From an uncultured Alphaproteobacteria bacterium (lineage in GTDB: Bacteria; Pseudomonadota; Alphaproteobacteria; UBA7985; CAJQQZ01): DNA of 40,688 nt. How positions within the stretch are numbered: position 1 is the stretch's first letter; each line of letters opens with the position of its first letter. The DNA is taken from the NCBI GenBank assembly GCA_905480575.1, contig CAJQQZ010000065.1:1-40688 (forward strand). Direction: 5' to 3'. A program made the position numbers and the translations under genes. A model generated the notes under the pieces. That model had not been told where the DNA came from, did not search any database, and worked only from the letters and a program-made list of their open reading frames with translations. Shown piece by piece: positions 23,875 through 33,565 of the stretch.

Positions 23875-24941
23875 GATGTTTCTGTCCCTTCTATAACGGT
23901 TCGTAGAAGATCGGCTCTGTTCACAACACCTATACGCTTGCCGTCAGCGTCGGTGATCGCAAGGGGTGCGTCTGACTCAATAGCAGCAGTGATCAACACC
24001 GAAAGGCTGACGTCTTCCTGGAATTCTCTTGCTGTTTTTGGCAGCGATTTGTTTTCTTTCTCATAGATTGAGATTGGCCGCATCACGGCATGTGCCTTAA
24101 CAACCTTCAAACGCGAAATACCAGCGACGAAATCAGCAACATAGTCGTCGGCCGGTTGCATAACGATTTCCTCTGGTGTGCCTATCTGGACAACCCGACC
24201 ATCACGCATAATCGCGATACGGTCTCCGATCCTGACGGCTTCGTCTAAATCGTGTGTAATGAACACAGTCGTTTTGTTCATCGTCGCAGCTAGCTTCATA
24301 AACTCATCTTGAAGCTGGCGCCGAATGAGAGGATCTAGCGCGGAAAACGGTTCATCCATAAGCAATATCTTGGGATCCGACGCGAGGGCTCGCGCCAAAC
24401 CAACACGTTGTTGCATACCACCGGAGAGTTCATGGGCAAACTTATGGCCCCATCCGTTAAGCTCTACCAAGCCCAGTACGTTGTTGGCTATCTCTAACCT
24501 TTTGTTCTTTGGAACATTACGGATTTCGAGCGGCATGGCAACATTGTCGAGAACCGACCGATGCGGCATCAAAGCGAAATTCTGAAACACCATCGCGATA
24601 TCTTCGTTCCGACGTCGCATCAACTCCGCTTGGTCCGCCTTCATGATATCCTGACCTTCAATCAAGATTTGCCCAGCCGTTGGTTCCAACAAGCGATTGA
24701 TATGGCGGACTAATGTCGACTTACCACTGCCAGAAAGCCCCATAACGCAGAATATTTCACCGCGTTTAATTTGCAGACTGACGTCGGCAACACCGACGAC
24801 ACAATCATACTTGTCATGGACTTCTTTTTTCGAAAGTCCATTTGCCTGGACATCTGCCAGAGCTTGCTCTGCTTTGTTGCCAAAGATCTTCCAAACGTTG
24901 GAGATTTCGATGGCGAAACCTTGATCGGATTGCTCTTTCAC
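23871..24941 (-). CDS. glycine betaine/proline ABC importer ATPase (ProV-like, CBS domain)
   Basis: This 356-residue protein has Walker [14 protein letters not shown], the Q-loop in [17 protein letters not shown], signature [15 protein letters not shown], Walker [14 protein letters not shown] and the switch His in [10 protein letters not shown]. The N-terminal segment IWKIFGNK and AQALADVQ-like helix is typical of ProV, and the C-terminus contains a CBS-like region ([12 protein letters not shown] through [13 protein letters not shown]) that may sense ionic strength. The start is GTG at 24941, with only GAGCG nearby. A terminator hairpin separates it from the binding-protein gene, so it is likely made in lower amounts than that protein. 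Confidence 0.94.
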   Translation of the reverse strand: MKEQSDQGFAIEISNVWKIFGNKAEQALADVQANGLSKKEVHDKYDCVVGVADVSLQIKRGEIFCVMGLSGSGKSTLVRHINRLLEPTAGQILIEGQDIMKADQAELMRRRNEDIAMVFQNFALMPHRSVLDNVAMPLEIRNVPKNKRLEIANNVLGLVELNGWGHKFAHELSGGMQQRVGLARALASDPKILLMDEPFSALDPLIRRQLQDEFMKLAATMNKTTVFITHDLDEAVRIGDRIAIMRDGRVVQIGTPEEIVMQPADDYVADFVAGISRLKVVKAHAVMRPISIYEKENKSLPKTAREFQEDVSLSVLITAAIESDAPLAITDADGKRIGVVNRADLLRTVIEGTETS

Positions 24942-24976
24942 GAGACGCTCACAAATATTCGTTGAATTTGCAGTTT

Positions 24977-25010
24977 AAAAAGAAAAGGCGTCAGCCGAAA
25001 GACCAACGCC
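24977..25010 (-). terminator. terminator between the binding-protein and ATPase genes
   Basis: GGCGTTGGTC and GGCTGACGCC (minus strand) pair over 10 positions, some G-U, around a TTTC loop and are followed by TTTTCTTTTT. It lies inside the operon, 30 bases after the binding-protein stop. This is a partial terminator arrangement that gives more binding protein than membrane components. Confidence 0.8.
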
Positions 25011-25039
25011 CTGTCTTATTAGTCAATCATCAGAGATGA

Positions 25040-26005
25040 TTAAAGGCCAAGCCAACCGTTCACACGGTCTTCATTAGCTGCCATCCATTCACGAACAACC
25101 TCACCGGCATCACGACCATTGGACGCGATTTCGAAAGCAAAATGGCTAACATCGTCTGACGTTAAAGCCATGTTCTGAACGAAGTCTGCAATAGTAGGCG
25201 CGCGGTCCGCAAGCGTATTTGCGTATGCAACTTGAACCTTCTTTAATGCATCTTCACTAGCAACCATTGATTTACTGAACCAATCTGGATCATCGGAAGG
25301 TTGAACCATCTTGTACTTCTCTGGGTCGTGCTCAGGCTCTTCCAAGCGGACGATATCATGCATGAACCAAATAGCGTGTGGAGAATAGCAGTAGAACGCA
25401 TAACCCTGGCCTTTGGAGATTGAATCGCCAACACGAGCAACCATCACAGCTTGTTCAGCGCGAACAGGCTCCATGAATGCCATCAAACCATAGTCACGGA
25501 CTTTTACTTCGTTCACGTTGGCTGACGCCCAACCAGTGGCACCGATCCAGATCTCACCCTTACCGTTACCGTCACTATCCATTGCCGCCGCAACTTCAGG
25601 ACGGGTCAAGTCAAAGATTGATGTAACGTTGTGGGCTTCAGAGAATGCTTTTGACACACAAAAGCTTTGCTTGCCTTCATATGAATTTTCACTAAGTGAA
25701 ACTGTACCTGCGCCATCAACATACTTCTTTGTAAAGCTCTGTTGGTTTGGCAACCAAACATCGGGATGCATATCAATGTCGCCCTGACCAGCGTCCATTG
25801 CGGCAAAAATGGTTGCATTGTTGCCTGGCACAAGTTCAGCTTCACCGCCAATTTTATCAACAACAACAGCTTGCACAAGGTGTGCAATCGCTTGTGCACC
25901 AGTCCAGCTAGGTGCACCAATCTTAATGCTTTCACCCGCAAAGGATACAGCTGACGATAGCGTCATCGCTGTGGCGCAAACCGCGCCCAATAGAATTCTC
26001 TTCAT
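25040..26005 (-). CDS. glycine betaine/proline-type periplasmic binding protein (ProX-like)
   Basis: The 321-residue protein has a signal peptide (MKRILLGAVCATAMTLSSAV, cut after SFAGE) and a type II periplasmic binding fold starting SIKIGAPSWTGAQAIAHLV. The patches LVPGNNATIFAAMDAGQGDI, HPDVWLPNQ and IGATGWASANV are typical of OpuAC/ProX proteins that hold trimethylammonium ligands in an aromatic cage. The first gene of the operon, it precedes an intercistronic terminator and proV-proW. The 237-base leader holds an 8-bp inverted repeat (26140-26177). Osmotic induction is expected but not visible. Confidence 0.92.
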   Translation of the reverse strand: MKRILLGAVCATAMTLSSAVSFAGESIKIGAPSWTGAQAIAHLVQAVVVDKIGGEAELVPGNNATIFAAMDAGQGDIDMHPDVWLPNQQSFTKKYVDGAGTVSLSENSYEGKQSFCVSKAFSEAHNVTSIFDLTRPEVAAAMDSDGNGKGEIWIGATGWASANVNEVKVRDYGLMAFMEPVRAEQAVMVARVGDSISKGQGYAFYCYSPHAIWFMHDIVRLEEPEHDPEKYKMVQPSDDPDWFSKSMVASEDALKKVQVAYANTLADRAPTIADFVQNMALTSDDVSHFAFEIASNGRDAGEVVREWMAANEDRVNGWLGL

Positions 26006-26139
26006 TCTTCTCTCCTGTTTTTCAACTTATTAGACACGACTGAGCTGTTTCAATCGCCTAAAGCCTAAATTGATTGCTCCCAACTTATTCAAACGTCACA
26101 GCTATTAGGAACAATGCCTACAAAGAATCTGCCTTGGTC

Positions 26140-26177
26140 GTAGTTTCGACAACTGAGCTCCATTCGGCAGAAACTAC
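26140..26177. repeat. inverted repeat GTAGTTTC-N22-GAAACTAC upstream of the betaine operon
   Basis: The arms are perfect 8-mers. The position, about 135-170 bases before the proX start, suits an operator or a leader stem. No known regulator site is matched. Confidence 0.35.
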
Positions 26178-26242
26178 CCTAACGCTCAATTTTGCGGGGC
26201 TCAAGAAGGTTTCACACATTCACCCTTACTGAATTGTAAGTT

Positions 26243-26998
26243 TCATTTAATGAAATCTACAACCAAGGCATTAAAAAGATCGGTCTTTTCCATATGAACG
26301 TTATGCGCGCAACCAGGAACAACAGCCAGAGAAGCACCCGGCACTGTTTTCCAAATGGCCTCCGGCTGCTCCCAACCATAGGACCGGTCTTTGTCGCCCC
26401 ACAAAACAAGCGTCCTGCATGCAATAGCGTTTAACCGACTGAGAGCATCCCAATTGTCCCAAGCTGTCAAACAAGCCAACGCTGCTTGTAAGCTTGCCTG
26501 TTCTCCCTGCTCAAGACAAAGATCAAAACCGGGGCCCTGCTCACCGTTTACAAACCAGGTGGCTGCTATTCGCTTAGCCGTTACGTCAAGGCCTTCATTG
26601 AGAATGCGTTGCCGCGATTGTTCAACGGTTTCAAACCTCGAAGGCAATACACTTATAGGCCCCGTGCCGTAACAAATCAGGCTTCTCAGACGAGAGCTAG
26701 CATTGATCGCTATTTCTTGAACAATCATACCACCCATTGAATGGCCAAGAAGGTTGAATTGATCGACGCCAAGACTATCCATCAACTTGAGAACAGCCTC
26801 GGCAAAGCCTGCTATGCTTTCTGGTGCCTCAAAAGCATTACTTTTGCCAAATCCAGGTAGATCCGGCGCGATAACATCAAAATGCTCGCTGAAGCACTCA
26901 ATCTGATCACGCCACATCTCCGAGCTGCCCAAATAGCCGTGAACCAGAACGAGGACATCACCCTGCCCTTTTCGTTGATAAGACAACTGTTTACTCAT
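26243..26998 (-). CDS. alpha/beta-hydrolase
   Basis: This 251-residue alpha/beta-hydrolase has the oxyanion motif VHGYLGS, the nucleophile elbow LLGHSMGGM, an acidic site in LWGDKDRSYGW and the final His in GCAHNVHMEK. This gives a complete Ser-Asp-His triad. It resembles PcaD/BchO-type enol-lactone and ester hydrolases, which does not fix the substrate. The start ATG has AAGGAG with ideal spacing. The gene is divergent from the glutamine-synthetase-like gene across 98 bases, which must carry promoters for both. Confidence 0.88.
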   Translation of the reverse strand: MSKQLSYQRKGQGDVLVLVHGYLGSSEMWRDQIECFSEHFDVIAPDLPGFGKSNAFEAPESIAGFAEAVLKLMDSLGVDQFNLLGHSMGGMIVQEIAINASSRLRSLICYGTGPISVLPSRFETVEQSRQRILNEGLDVTAKRIAATWFVNGEQGPGFDLCLEQGEQASLQAALACLTAWDNWDALSRLNAIACRTLVLWGDKDRSYGWEQPEAIWKTVPGASLAVVPGCAHNVHMEKTDLFNALVVDFIK

Positions 26999-27096
26999 TC
27001 GACGCTCCTTCTATCCTGTAAAGGATATTGCAGGCCTTCATCTATGCCATTATTGAAGTGGCCTTGCTTCCTCTAACTTTTTGTATAGCGATTGTC

Positions 27097-28434
27097 ATGT
27101 CTTCAAGCGAACAACAACTAACCGACTTTTTGCGCCTTAACCCTACTGTTGAGCGCATCGAAGTCCTACTTCCAGACATGAATGGCATTTTCAGAGGGAA
27201 ATCGCTCCCCGTTTCAGCAGCTAAGAAACTAATGGGCGGGCTCCGTTTCCCTCTCTCATTTTATATGGGAGATATTTGGGGACACGATGTGGACGCTGCA
27301 GGACTTGCCCTCGAAGTTGGAGACCCAGACGCTGCCGCGCAACCGGTTATGTCTAGTCTCTGCTTGGTACCCTGGGCGAAACACCCAACCGCACAAGTCG
27401 TCATGTCATTGTTCAATGACGATGGCAGCCCGGTTGTTTATGATCCACGTGCACAGCTTAAATTCGCTATTGATAGATTGGTGGGACTGGGTTTGACTGC
27501 GGTTGTAGCCGCGGAGCTAGAGTTCTATTTGATCGATGGTCGCAACACTCCTCAAGATCCTCCCAAAGCGCCGACATCCCCCTGCGTTGCTAATCTCTAT
27601 GACGTTCAACTGATGGCTGAACACGAAGACCTCATCCGCGATATCCGTATTGCTTGCGAGCAACAATCAGTGCCGATGGATCTCATCATCGCTGAATATG
27701 GTCGTGGTCAGTATGAGATCAATCTGAACCACGTTGATGATCCTTTGTTAGCCGCAGACCACGCTGTTTTGCTAAAACGTATCGTTAGAGGATGCGCTAG
27801 AAACCATGGCCTCGACGCCACATTTATGGCTAAGCCTTACGGTGATGAAGTGGGTAGCGGATTACACGTTCACGCTTCTCTCCTAAACAAAGAAGGCAAC
27901 AATGTTTTCTCTAGCGACGAAGGTGTTGGCAAGAAGCTGGAACAAGCGAACGCTGGCTTGTTGGATACGATGCTAGATTGCCAAGCAATCTTCACACCTC
28001 ACCTCAATTCCTACCGCCGTATCCTGAACGATCATTTCCCGGCCAGATCAATTTCCTGGGGCCTGGACAACAGAGCTGTTTCTGTTCGAGTACCAGCCAC
28101 CAAAGGAATAGCGGCCCGACTGGAACACCGTATATGCGGTGCCGACGTTAACCCCTATCTCGCGATTGCGGCCATCCTTGGCGGCATTGCCAATGGCTTG
28201 GAACAGGAAATGACGCCACCTGCTATACAGAAGATTGGCGACCCAATGCCTAAAACCAAGCTATCCAGTGATTGGATGGGAACCATCGAACGGTTCGGAC
28301 AATCGGAGAAAGTTAAGGCCTTATTCGGCCCTGAATACCAGAAAGCCTACGCGGCTGTTCGTATGTCGGAAGCCTCAGCTTTCAACGACCGTGTTTCAAA
28401 CGTTGAGCATGAGGTTTACCTGAACCAGTTATAA
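27097..28434 (+). CDS. glutamine synthetase-family protein (PuuA-like gamma-glutamyl ligase)
   Basis: The 445-residue protein starts at ATG 27097 (MSSSEQQLTDF); earlier starts would add a hydrophobic leader without ribosome binding site. It contains the GS fold: a beta-grasp N-domain with VLLPDMNGIFRGKSLP, then catalytic elements in AAELEFYLID, AEYGRGQYEINL, GSGLHVHASL, and the ATP/ammonia loop ARLEHRICGADVNPYLAIAA. Such proteins (PuuA, GlnA3) add glutamate to polyamines or other amines rather than making glutamine. A partner oxidase or aldehyde dehydrogenase of a polyamine pathway is not adjacent. Its stop codon overlaps the end of the convergent hydrolase gene by six bases. Confidence 0.88.
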   Translation: MSSSEQQLTDFLRLNPTVERIEVLLPDMNGIFRGKSLPVSAAKKLMGGLRFPLSFYMGDIWGHDVDAAGLALEVGDPDAAAQPVMSSLCLVPWAKHPTAQVVMSLFNDDGSPVVYDPRAQLKFAIDRLVGLGLTAVVAAELEFYLIDGRNTPQDPPKAPTSPCVANLYDVQLMAEHEDLIRDIRIACEQQSVPMDLIIAEYGRGQYEINLNHVDDPLLAADHAVLLKRIVRGCARNHGLDATFMAKPYGDEVGSGLHVHASLLNKEGNNVFSSDEGVGKKLEQANAGLLDTMLDCQAIFTPHLNSYRRILNDHFPARSISWGLDNRAVSVRVPATKGIAARLEHRICGADVNPYLAIAAILGGIANGLEQEMTPPAIQKIGDPMPKTKLSSDWMGTIERFGQSEKVKALFGPEYQKAYAAVRMSEASAFNDRVSNVEHEVYLNQL

Positions 28435-29193
28435 AGGTCTGTCTTTCAGAAATTCACTGATTGCATCCAAACAAGACTGCTGCTTTTCAAGGAACGGATG
28501 GTGCCCACAATCGCCTAACATTTGAATAGTGGTCTCACAGTTTGCTTTAGTACTGAATGCGTCGGCTTGACGGGCAGTACCATAGGCATCCTGCCACCCC
28601 TGAAGAAGCAAGGTCGGCACTTCGACAGATGGAATGTAGCTCTCAATGTTCCAGTGTCTAAACTCGGGATGAAGCCAAGAGTTGCACCATCCCCAAAAAG
28701 CCGTGTCGATATTATCTCCATGATACTTCCTCAGTTTTTCACTCAGCTTGCCAGTGTCAAACTCTGCCTTCGTTTTCTCAATTGCCTGAACCGAGATGGG
28801 TTCAACGAAGAAGTGCGGTGCCATTAATATGAGAGATCGAAGCCTAGCGTCAGGGTTGCTGCCAGCATAAACGCAGGCTATTGAGCCGCCGTCACTGTGT
28901 CCAAGTAAGACAAGATTTGGTTCTGGTAACTCGGCTATTAACTTCGGAAGAAAATCAATTGCCTCTCGCTGCATGTAATCCAGTGATCGCGGAAGCGAGA
29001 TGCCATCGCTGTTCCCATACCCCAATCGAGAAAAAGCAAAAACTGAACAACCCGTTGCTTTGGCCAATTGTTCTGAAAAATCTCGCCACAAGGCAACACA
29101 GCCCAACCCCTCATGCAGCATGACAATGCACCAATTAGGATGTTTCGAACCTTCGATCTTCAAACATTCTATATTCTGACCATCTATCAGCAA
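28429..29193 (-). CDS. alpha/beta-hydrolase downstream of the CoA ligase gene
   Basis: This 254-residue alpha/beta-hydrolase has the triad pattern MLHEGLGCVALW (oxyanion), LLGHSDGGSIA (nucleophile), LQGWQDAYG and GDCGHHPFLE (His). The HEGLG and GHSDGG forms are typical of a group found beside aromatic-acid CoA ligases; substrate unknown. The only usable start is TTG at 29193, three bases after the ligase stop, so it is probably translated by coupling with the upstream gene. It ends inside the glutamine-synthetase-like gene end. Confidence 0.86.
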   Translation of the reverse strand: MLIDGQNIECLKIEGSKHPNWCIVMLHEGLGCVALWRDFSEQLAKATGCSVFAFSRLGYGNSDGISLPRSLDYMQREAIDFLPKLIAELPEPNLVLLGHSDGGSIACVYAGSNPDARLRSLILMAPHFFVEPISVQAIEKTKAEFDTGKLSEKLRKYHGDNIDTAFWGWCNSWLHPEFRHWNIESYIPSVEVPTLLLQGWQDAYGTARQADAFSTKANCETTIQMLGDCGHHPFLEKQQSCLDAISEFLKDRPL

Positions 29194-29196
29194 AAG

Positions 29197-30759
29197 CTAA
29201 TACCTAAGCTTAAAGCGTTGAATCTTACCTGTGGCCGTTTTAGGCAGTTCTTGGACAACTTCGATCCAACGCGGATATTTCCAAACACCAACAGCATTTT
29301 TGACATATTCCTTCAGATCTTCAAACAGGCCATCCGTTTCCTTTTCTCCCTCATTGAGGATAACAAAGGCTTTAGGCTTCAGAAGAGCGTCTGGATCTTC
29401 AGCTGGAACGACGGCAGCTTCAAGGATTTTTGGGTGAGTAATCAAGGCTGATTCTACTTCGAAAGGTGAAACCCAAACACCCGATACTTTGAACATGTCG
29501 TCACTTCGACCGCAGTAACAATAATAACCCTCTTCATCCTGATAATACTTGTCACCCGTATAGGCCCACGCGCCGACAAATGTTTTCCGGTTCTTTTCCC
29601 GCTGGTTCCAGTACCCAATAGTCGTTGAGGGTCCATCGACGATCAACTCACCAATCTCTCCTCTTGGAACCACTTCTCCAGCTTCGTCGACTAGCTTCAT
29701 CTTATAGCCTGGGACAGCCATTCCCGATGTCCCATAGTGAACTTCGTTCGGGCGGTTACTCAAGAAGATATGCAACATCTCTGTTGATCCAACACCATCA
29801 AGAATATCAACACCAAACCTTGCTTTCCAACGTTCTCCTATTTCCTTGGGCAAAGCTTCACCAGCAGAAATGCAAGACCGCAAATTAGAAGAACCAGGAT
29901 GTTGCTCTATAGACTTGTCCCCAAGGATCGCACCGTAAAGAGTTGGCACGCCGCAATAGATCGATGGGTTATGTTCGCTCAACAAGTCCATGACAGCTTG
30001 TGGTGTTGGACGACCATCGAAAAGCACCGTCGTGGCCCCCACAGACATCGGGAAGGACATTCCATTGCCCAGGCCATAAGCAAAGAAGAGCTTTGCAGCC
30101 GAAAAGACAACGTCATCTTCACTGATGCCCAACACATTCTGACCATAGCACACAGCCGTCTGAGCCAAGCTGGAATGAATGTGGGGCACGCCTTTTGGCA
30201 TTCCCGTTGACCCTGATGAATAGAGCCAAAACGCGACCTCATCAGAGCAAGTTTTGGCGGCGATGAACTCACTCGATTGCTCCGCCATCAAAACTTCAAA
30301 TGAGTTTTCGTTCTCTTCTCCGTCGACGACAATTACGCGCTGCAAGAACTCAAGATCATTGAGTATTGGGGCAACCATCGGGACCAAAAGGGATGATATA
30401 AACAGAATTTTCGCTCTGCAATCAGCCAATATATAGGCGTACTGTTCGGTGGTCAGCAGCGTATTGAGTGCTACAGGAATAACACCGGCTTTAATCCCTC
30501 CCCAGAACACGACCGGAAACGAGGTGGTATCAAGCATGATCTGAGCAACACGATCTTCTCTTCTCATGCCTAGGGAAGAAAACAAATTGGCAGCTTTGTT
30601 CACTTGAGCACTCAGTTCGCCGTAAGACGTCTCGCCCTTACTGTCGATGAAAGCAACCTTACTGCCTCTACCCTCTTCCAAATGGCGGTCAATAAAATAT
30701 GTAGCGGCGTTGTATTCGCGCTCTATGACCAGTTCTGAATTCGTTTTATCGTTTGCCAC
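29197..30759 (-). CDS. benzoate-CoA ligase-family acyl-CoA synthetase
   Basis: The 520-residue protein starts at GTG 30759 with GGGAG upstream, and the conserved YNAATYFIDRHLEEG entry is near the N-terminus. The AMP-forming signature is YSSGSTGMPKGVPH. The A5-type motif GVGSTEMLHIF, the domain hinge YCYCGRSDDMFKVSGVWVSP and the catalytic lysine region PKTATGKIQRF follow. The opening and the GSTEMLHIFLSN block fit benzoate- and 4-hydroxybenzoate-CoA ligases, though other aromatic or cyclic acids are possible. It is divergent from livHMGF, which suggests that the imported substrate may be the acid it activates. The hydrolase gene follows. Confidence 0.88.
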   Translation of the reverse strand: MANDKTNSELVIEREYNAATYFIDRHLEEGRGSKVAFIDSKGETSYGELSAQVNKAANLFSSLGMRREDRVAQIMLDTTSFPVVFWGGIKAGVIPVALNTLLTTEQYAYILADCRAKILFISSLLVPMVAPILNDLEFLQRVIVVDGEENENSFEVLMAEQSSEFIAAKTCSDEVAFWLYSSGSTGMPKGVPHIHSSLAQTAVCYGQNVLGISEDDVVFSAAKLFFAYGLGNGMSFPMSVGATTVLFDGRPTPQAVMDLLSEHNPSIYCGVPTLYGAILGDKSIEQHPGSSNLRSCISAGEALPKEIGERWKARFGVDILDGVGSTEMLHIFLSNRPNEVHYGTSGMAVPGYKMKLVDEAGEVVPRGEIGELIVDGPSTTIGYWNQREKNRKTFVGAWAYTGDKYYQDEEGYYCYCGRSDDMFKVSGVWVSPFEVESALITHPKILEAAVVPAEDPDALLKPKAFVILNEGEKETDGLFEDLKEYVKNAVGVWKYPRWIEVVQELPKTATGKIQRFKLRY

Positions 30760-30927
30760 GATTTTTATCTCCCGCAAGCTGCCTTTTTGCTCTTCCGGCA
30801 AACGGCACTGCAAGACTTTAACAAGCTAAACGAAGCTCGCAATGGAAAAATGGAGTGATTGCTGTTGACGCTTCAAAAGTGATCTGTAAGTTGCTGGATA
30901 AGAAAAACTAGGGAAGCGTTTGGGGAA

Positions 30928-31851
30928 ATGGACTTCAGTCTTTTGGCGACACAACTGTTGAATGGTGTTCAGCTAGGCGTCTTACTGTTTTTACTCGCTT
31001 CAGGTTTGACCCTGATCTTTGGAATCATGGACTTCGTGAACCTCGCCCACGGTTCATTTTACATGATCGGCGCCTTTGTGTGCGCGACATTGACATTCGC
31101 AACGGGATCTTTCTTTCTCGCCATATTCTTGGCAATACCAATCACTGCAGTGGTCGGCTTAGTCGTTGAATCCACGATCATTTCACGCCTCTACCAAAGA
31201 GACCATTTGGATCATGTTTTGGCGACGTTTGGCTTCATTCTTATCTTCGATACACTGACCCATATGATTTGGGGGCCGAACGGCATTGCCATCCCGCTCC
31301 CTGCCTATTTGGATGGACGCATTGCTTTTACTGAAAACCTGCAACTCCCAACCTTCCGACTTTTGATTGTTGGAACAGGATTGTTGGTCGCATTCGGTCT
31401 CTATTTCCTTGTGACGCACACGAAACTCGGAATGTTGATCAGGGCCGGCGCCTCTAATCGAACGATGGCCACCGCACTTGGGGTAAACATCAAGCTTCTG
31501 TTCACCTTCGTTTTTGCTTTAGGCGCAGCATTGTCTGGATTGGCAGGCATGCTGGTCGCACCCATCACAGAGGCTTCAATTGGTATGGGGAACGAGATCA
31601 TTATCGCTGCTTTTGTCGTTATCATTATCGGTGGTATAGGGTCGATGAAGGGTGCCTTCGTCGCTTCAATGATCGTCGGGCTAATCGATACGATGGGTAG
31701 GTCGTATCTTGATAGCCTTATGAAAGTCTTTATGTCAGAGAACATGGCTGAAACCGCGGCTCCTGCTGTCTCTGCTATGCTCGTCTACATCCTAATGGCT
31801 GCTATTCTCGCGTTCAGACCTCAGGGGCTTTTCCCTGCGGCTAGTCGATAA
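30928..31851 (+). CDS. livH: branched-chain amino acid-type ABC transporter permease (LivH-like)
   Basis: This 307-residue, 8-helix permease opens LLATQLLNGVQLGVLLFLLA and has the family stretch FGIMDFVNLAHGSFYMIGAF, an RAGASNRTMATALG coupling loop and the membrane end VIIIGGIGSMKGAF. It is the first gene of livH-livM-livG-livF. The periplasmic binding protein gene that usually belongs to such operons is missing here, so the substrate (aromatic acid, amide or amino acid) is unknown. No strong promoter is evident; TTGACG at 30865-30870 is a weak -35 candidate. Confidence 0.93.
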   Translation: MDFSLLATQLLNGVQLGVLLFLLASGLTLIFGIMDFVNLAHGSFYMIGAFVCATLTFATGSFFLAIFLAIPITAVVGLVVESTIISRLYQRDHLDHVLATFGFILIFDTLTHMIWGPNGIAIPLPAYLDGRIAFTENLQLPTFRLLIVGTGLLVAFGLYFLVTHTKLGMLIRAGASNRTMATALGVNIKLLFTFVFALGAALSGLAGMLVAPITEASIGMGNEIIIAAFVVIIIGGIGSMKGAFVASMIVGLIDTMGRSYLDSLMKVFMSENMAETAAPAVSAMLVYILMAAILAFRPQGLFPAASR

Positions 31852-31863
31852 GGAGCGAACGGT

Positions 31864-32826
31864 ATGTTTGCTTTGCTTAAGTCTCCAAGCCTTCGCGGAA
31901 CAGTTACAGTTTTAGTTATCCTGGCCTTGGCTTTAACACCGCCCATTTGCGCCCTGATCGACAATACCTTCTATGTTGGTGTCGTCAATAACATGATGAT
32001 CTTTGCCGTCGCTGCAGTGGCCTTGAATTTGATCCTTGGATACGGCGGCATGATCTCCTTTGGACATGCCGCTTACATTGGCATTGGTGCTTATTGCGTT
32101 GGTATCCCTGCCTACTACAACGTGACAAACGGCTGGATCCACTTGGCTTATACAATCTTTTTCTGTGGTGCTTTTGCCCTGGTAACCGGGGCAATCTCTC
32201 TTAGAACCAAAGGTGTTCATTTTATCATGATCACCATGGCTTTCGCACAAATGGCTTTCTATGCTTTCATTTCGTTGGAAGAATACGGCGGTGATGACGG
32301 TCTGGTTATCTATGACCGTTCAGTTTTCACAAGCCTCATTGATCTCGAAGACGATCTAACATTCTATTACTTGACATTAGCGGTCTTGTTGGCCGTTGTC
32401 TTGGTGACTTGGCAAATCATGAGGTCGCGATTTGGCATGGTTATCAGAGGTGCAAAAGGCAATGAAGCGCGCATGAAAGCCCTTGGATTTAATTGCTACG
32501 CCTACCGTCTCACCGCCTACGTGATATCAGGCGTTCTTTGTGGATTGGCCGGAATGCTGCTCGCGAACAGGGACCTCTTCATTACTCCAGAATTCATGGA
32601 TTGGACCCGGTCAGGGGAGTTGATGTTCATGGTCATTTTAGGGGGAACAGGCTCACTATTTGGCCCCATCTTAGGCGCGGGTGTCTTCAAAGTTCTCGAA
32701 GAGGTACTGTCATCATGGTGGCAATATTGGCACTTGATATTCGGCGTGTTCCTCGTAGTGGTCGTACTCTTTGCACCAAAAGGACTGGACGGACTCATGG
32801 AATGGCGGAGAAAGAAAGATGACTAA
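31864..32826 (+). CDS. livM: branched-chain amino acid-type ABC transporter permease (LivM-like)
   Basis: The 320-residue LivM-type permease has LNLILGYGGMISFGHAAYIG, SLRTKGVHFIMITMAFAQM, the coupling loop GNEARMKALGFNCYAYR and GGTGSLFGPILGA. It begins 12 bases after livH with AAGGAG upstream and overlaps livG by eight bases (ATG of livG at 32819 inside its last codons). It forms the heterodimeric membrane part with LivH. Confidence 0.94.
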   Translation: MFALLKSPSLRGTVTVLVILALALTPPICALIDNTFYVGVVNNMMIFAVAAVALNLILGYGGMISFGHAAYIGIGAYCVGIPAYYNVTNGWIHLAYTIFFCGAFALVTGAISLRTKGVHFIMITMAFAQMAFYAFISLEEYGGDDGLVIYDRSVFTSLIDLEDDLTFYYLTLAVLLAVVLVTWQIMRSRFGMVIRGAKGNEARMKALGFNCYAYRLTAYVISGVLCGLAGMLLANRDLFITPEFMDWTRSGELMFMVILGGTGSLFGPILGAGVFKVLEEVLSSWWQYWHLIFGVFLVVVVLFAPKGLDGLMEWRRKKDD

Positions 32827-33562
32827 TTCTATTCTCTCAGTTCAGGGGCTCGTCAAAACTTTCGGAGGTTTAACAGCCACTGACAATATTTCTCTGGACG
32901 TACGCGGCGATGAAGTACACGCCATAATTGGTCCCAATGGTGCTGGTAAAACGACCCTAATTTCCCAACTCTGTGGTGAGCAAAAATCTGACGCCGGTCG
33001 GATCTTGTTCAAGGACCAGGACATTACCAAACTGGCCGTACATCGCAGGGCCTTAATGGGGTTAGCCAGGTCATTTCAGATCACATCTTTGGTGATGGAC
33101 ATGACCGTCTTAGACAACGTTGCTCTCGCTGTACAAGCGCACCAGGGACATTCGTTTCGGTTTCTGAAGGCAGCAGCCAACGACAAGCTTTTGGAGGAGC
33201 CTGCATTACAAGCCCTTTCAACAGTTGGAATCAGCGAACGAGCGAGCTCTATCGCGGCTGAATTATCACACGGAGAACTAAGACAGCTTGAGATTGCCAT
33301 GGCAATCGCTAGTAAGCCGGCCCTGTTGCTTTTGGACGAACCCATGGCGGGAATGGGAACAGAAGAAGCTTTGGCGATGACAGAAACCCTCCGCAAGATC
33401 AAAGACAACACGCCGATACTGTTGGTAGAACATGACATGGATACTGTCTTTGCGTTGGCGGACCGAATTTCTGTTCTGGTTTACGGCAAGATCATCGCAA
33501 CTGGTACAGTGGATGAGATCCGAGACAATGCCGATGTCCGTGCCGCGTACTTGGGAGAATAG
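32819..33562 (+). CDS. livG: ABC transporter ATPase (LivG-like)
   Basis: The 247-residue ATPase starts at ATG 32819 inside the end of livM. An upstream reading from 32771 would lie inside livM and is rejected. It has Walker A GPNGAGKTTLISQL, the Q-loop ARSFQITSLVMDM, signature LSHGELRQLEIAMA, Walker B LLLLDEPMAGMG and switch His in LLVEHDMD. The signature LSHGE is common in LivG of aromatic-acid and urea importers. It pairs with LivF to power LivHM. Confidence 0.95.
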   Translation: MTNSILSVQGLVKTFGGLTATDNISLDVRGDEVHAIIGPNGAGKTTLISQLCGEQKSDAGRILFKDQDITKLAVHRRALMGLARSFQITSLVMDMTVLDNVALAVQAHQGHSFRFLKAAANDKLLEEPALQALSTVGISERASSIAAELSHGELRQLEIAMAIASKPALLLLDEPMAGMGTEEALAMTETLRKIKDNTPILLVEHDMDTVFALADRISVLVYGKIIATGTVDEIRDNADVRAAYLGE

Positions 33563-33565
33563 AGC

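Noticed and set aside
26100-26165. Very short frame (about 24 codons) in the proX leader
   Set aside because: It is too short, has no ribosome binding site and no conserved look; the inverted repeat there is the more credible signal.
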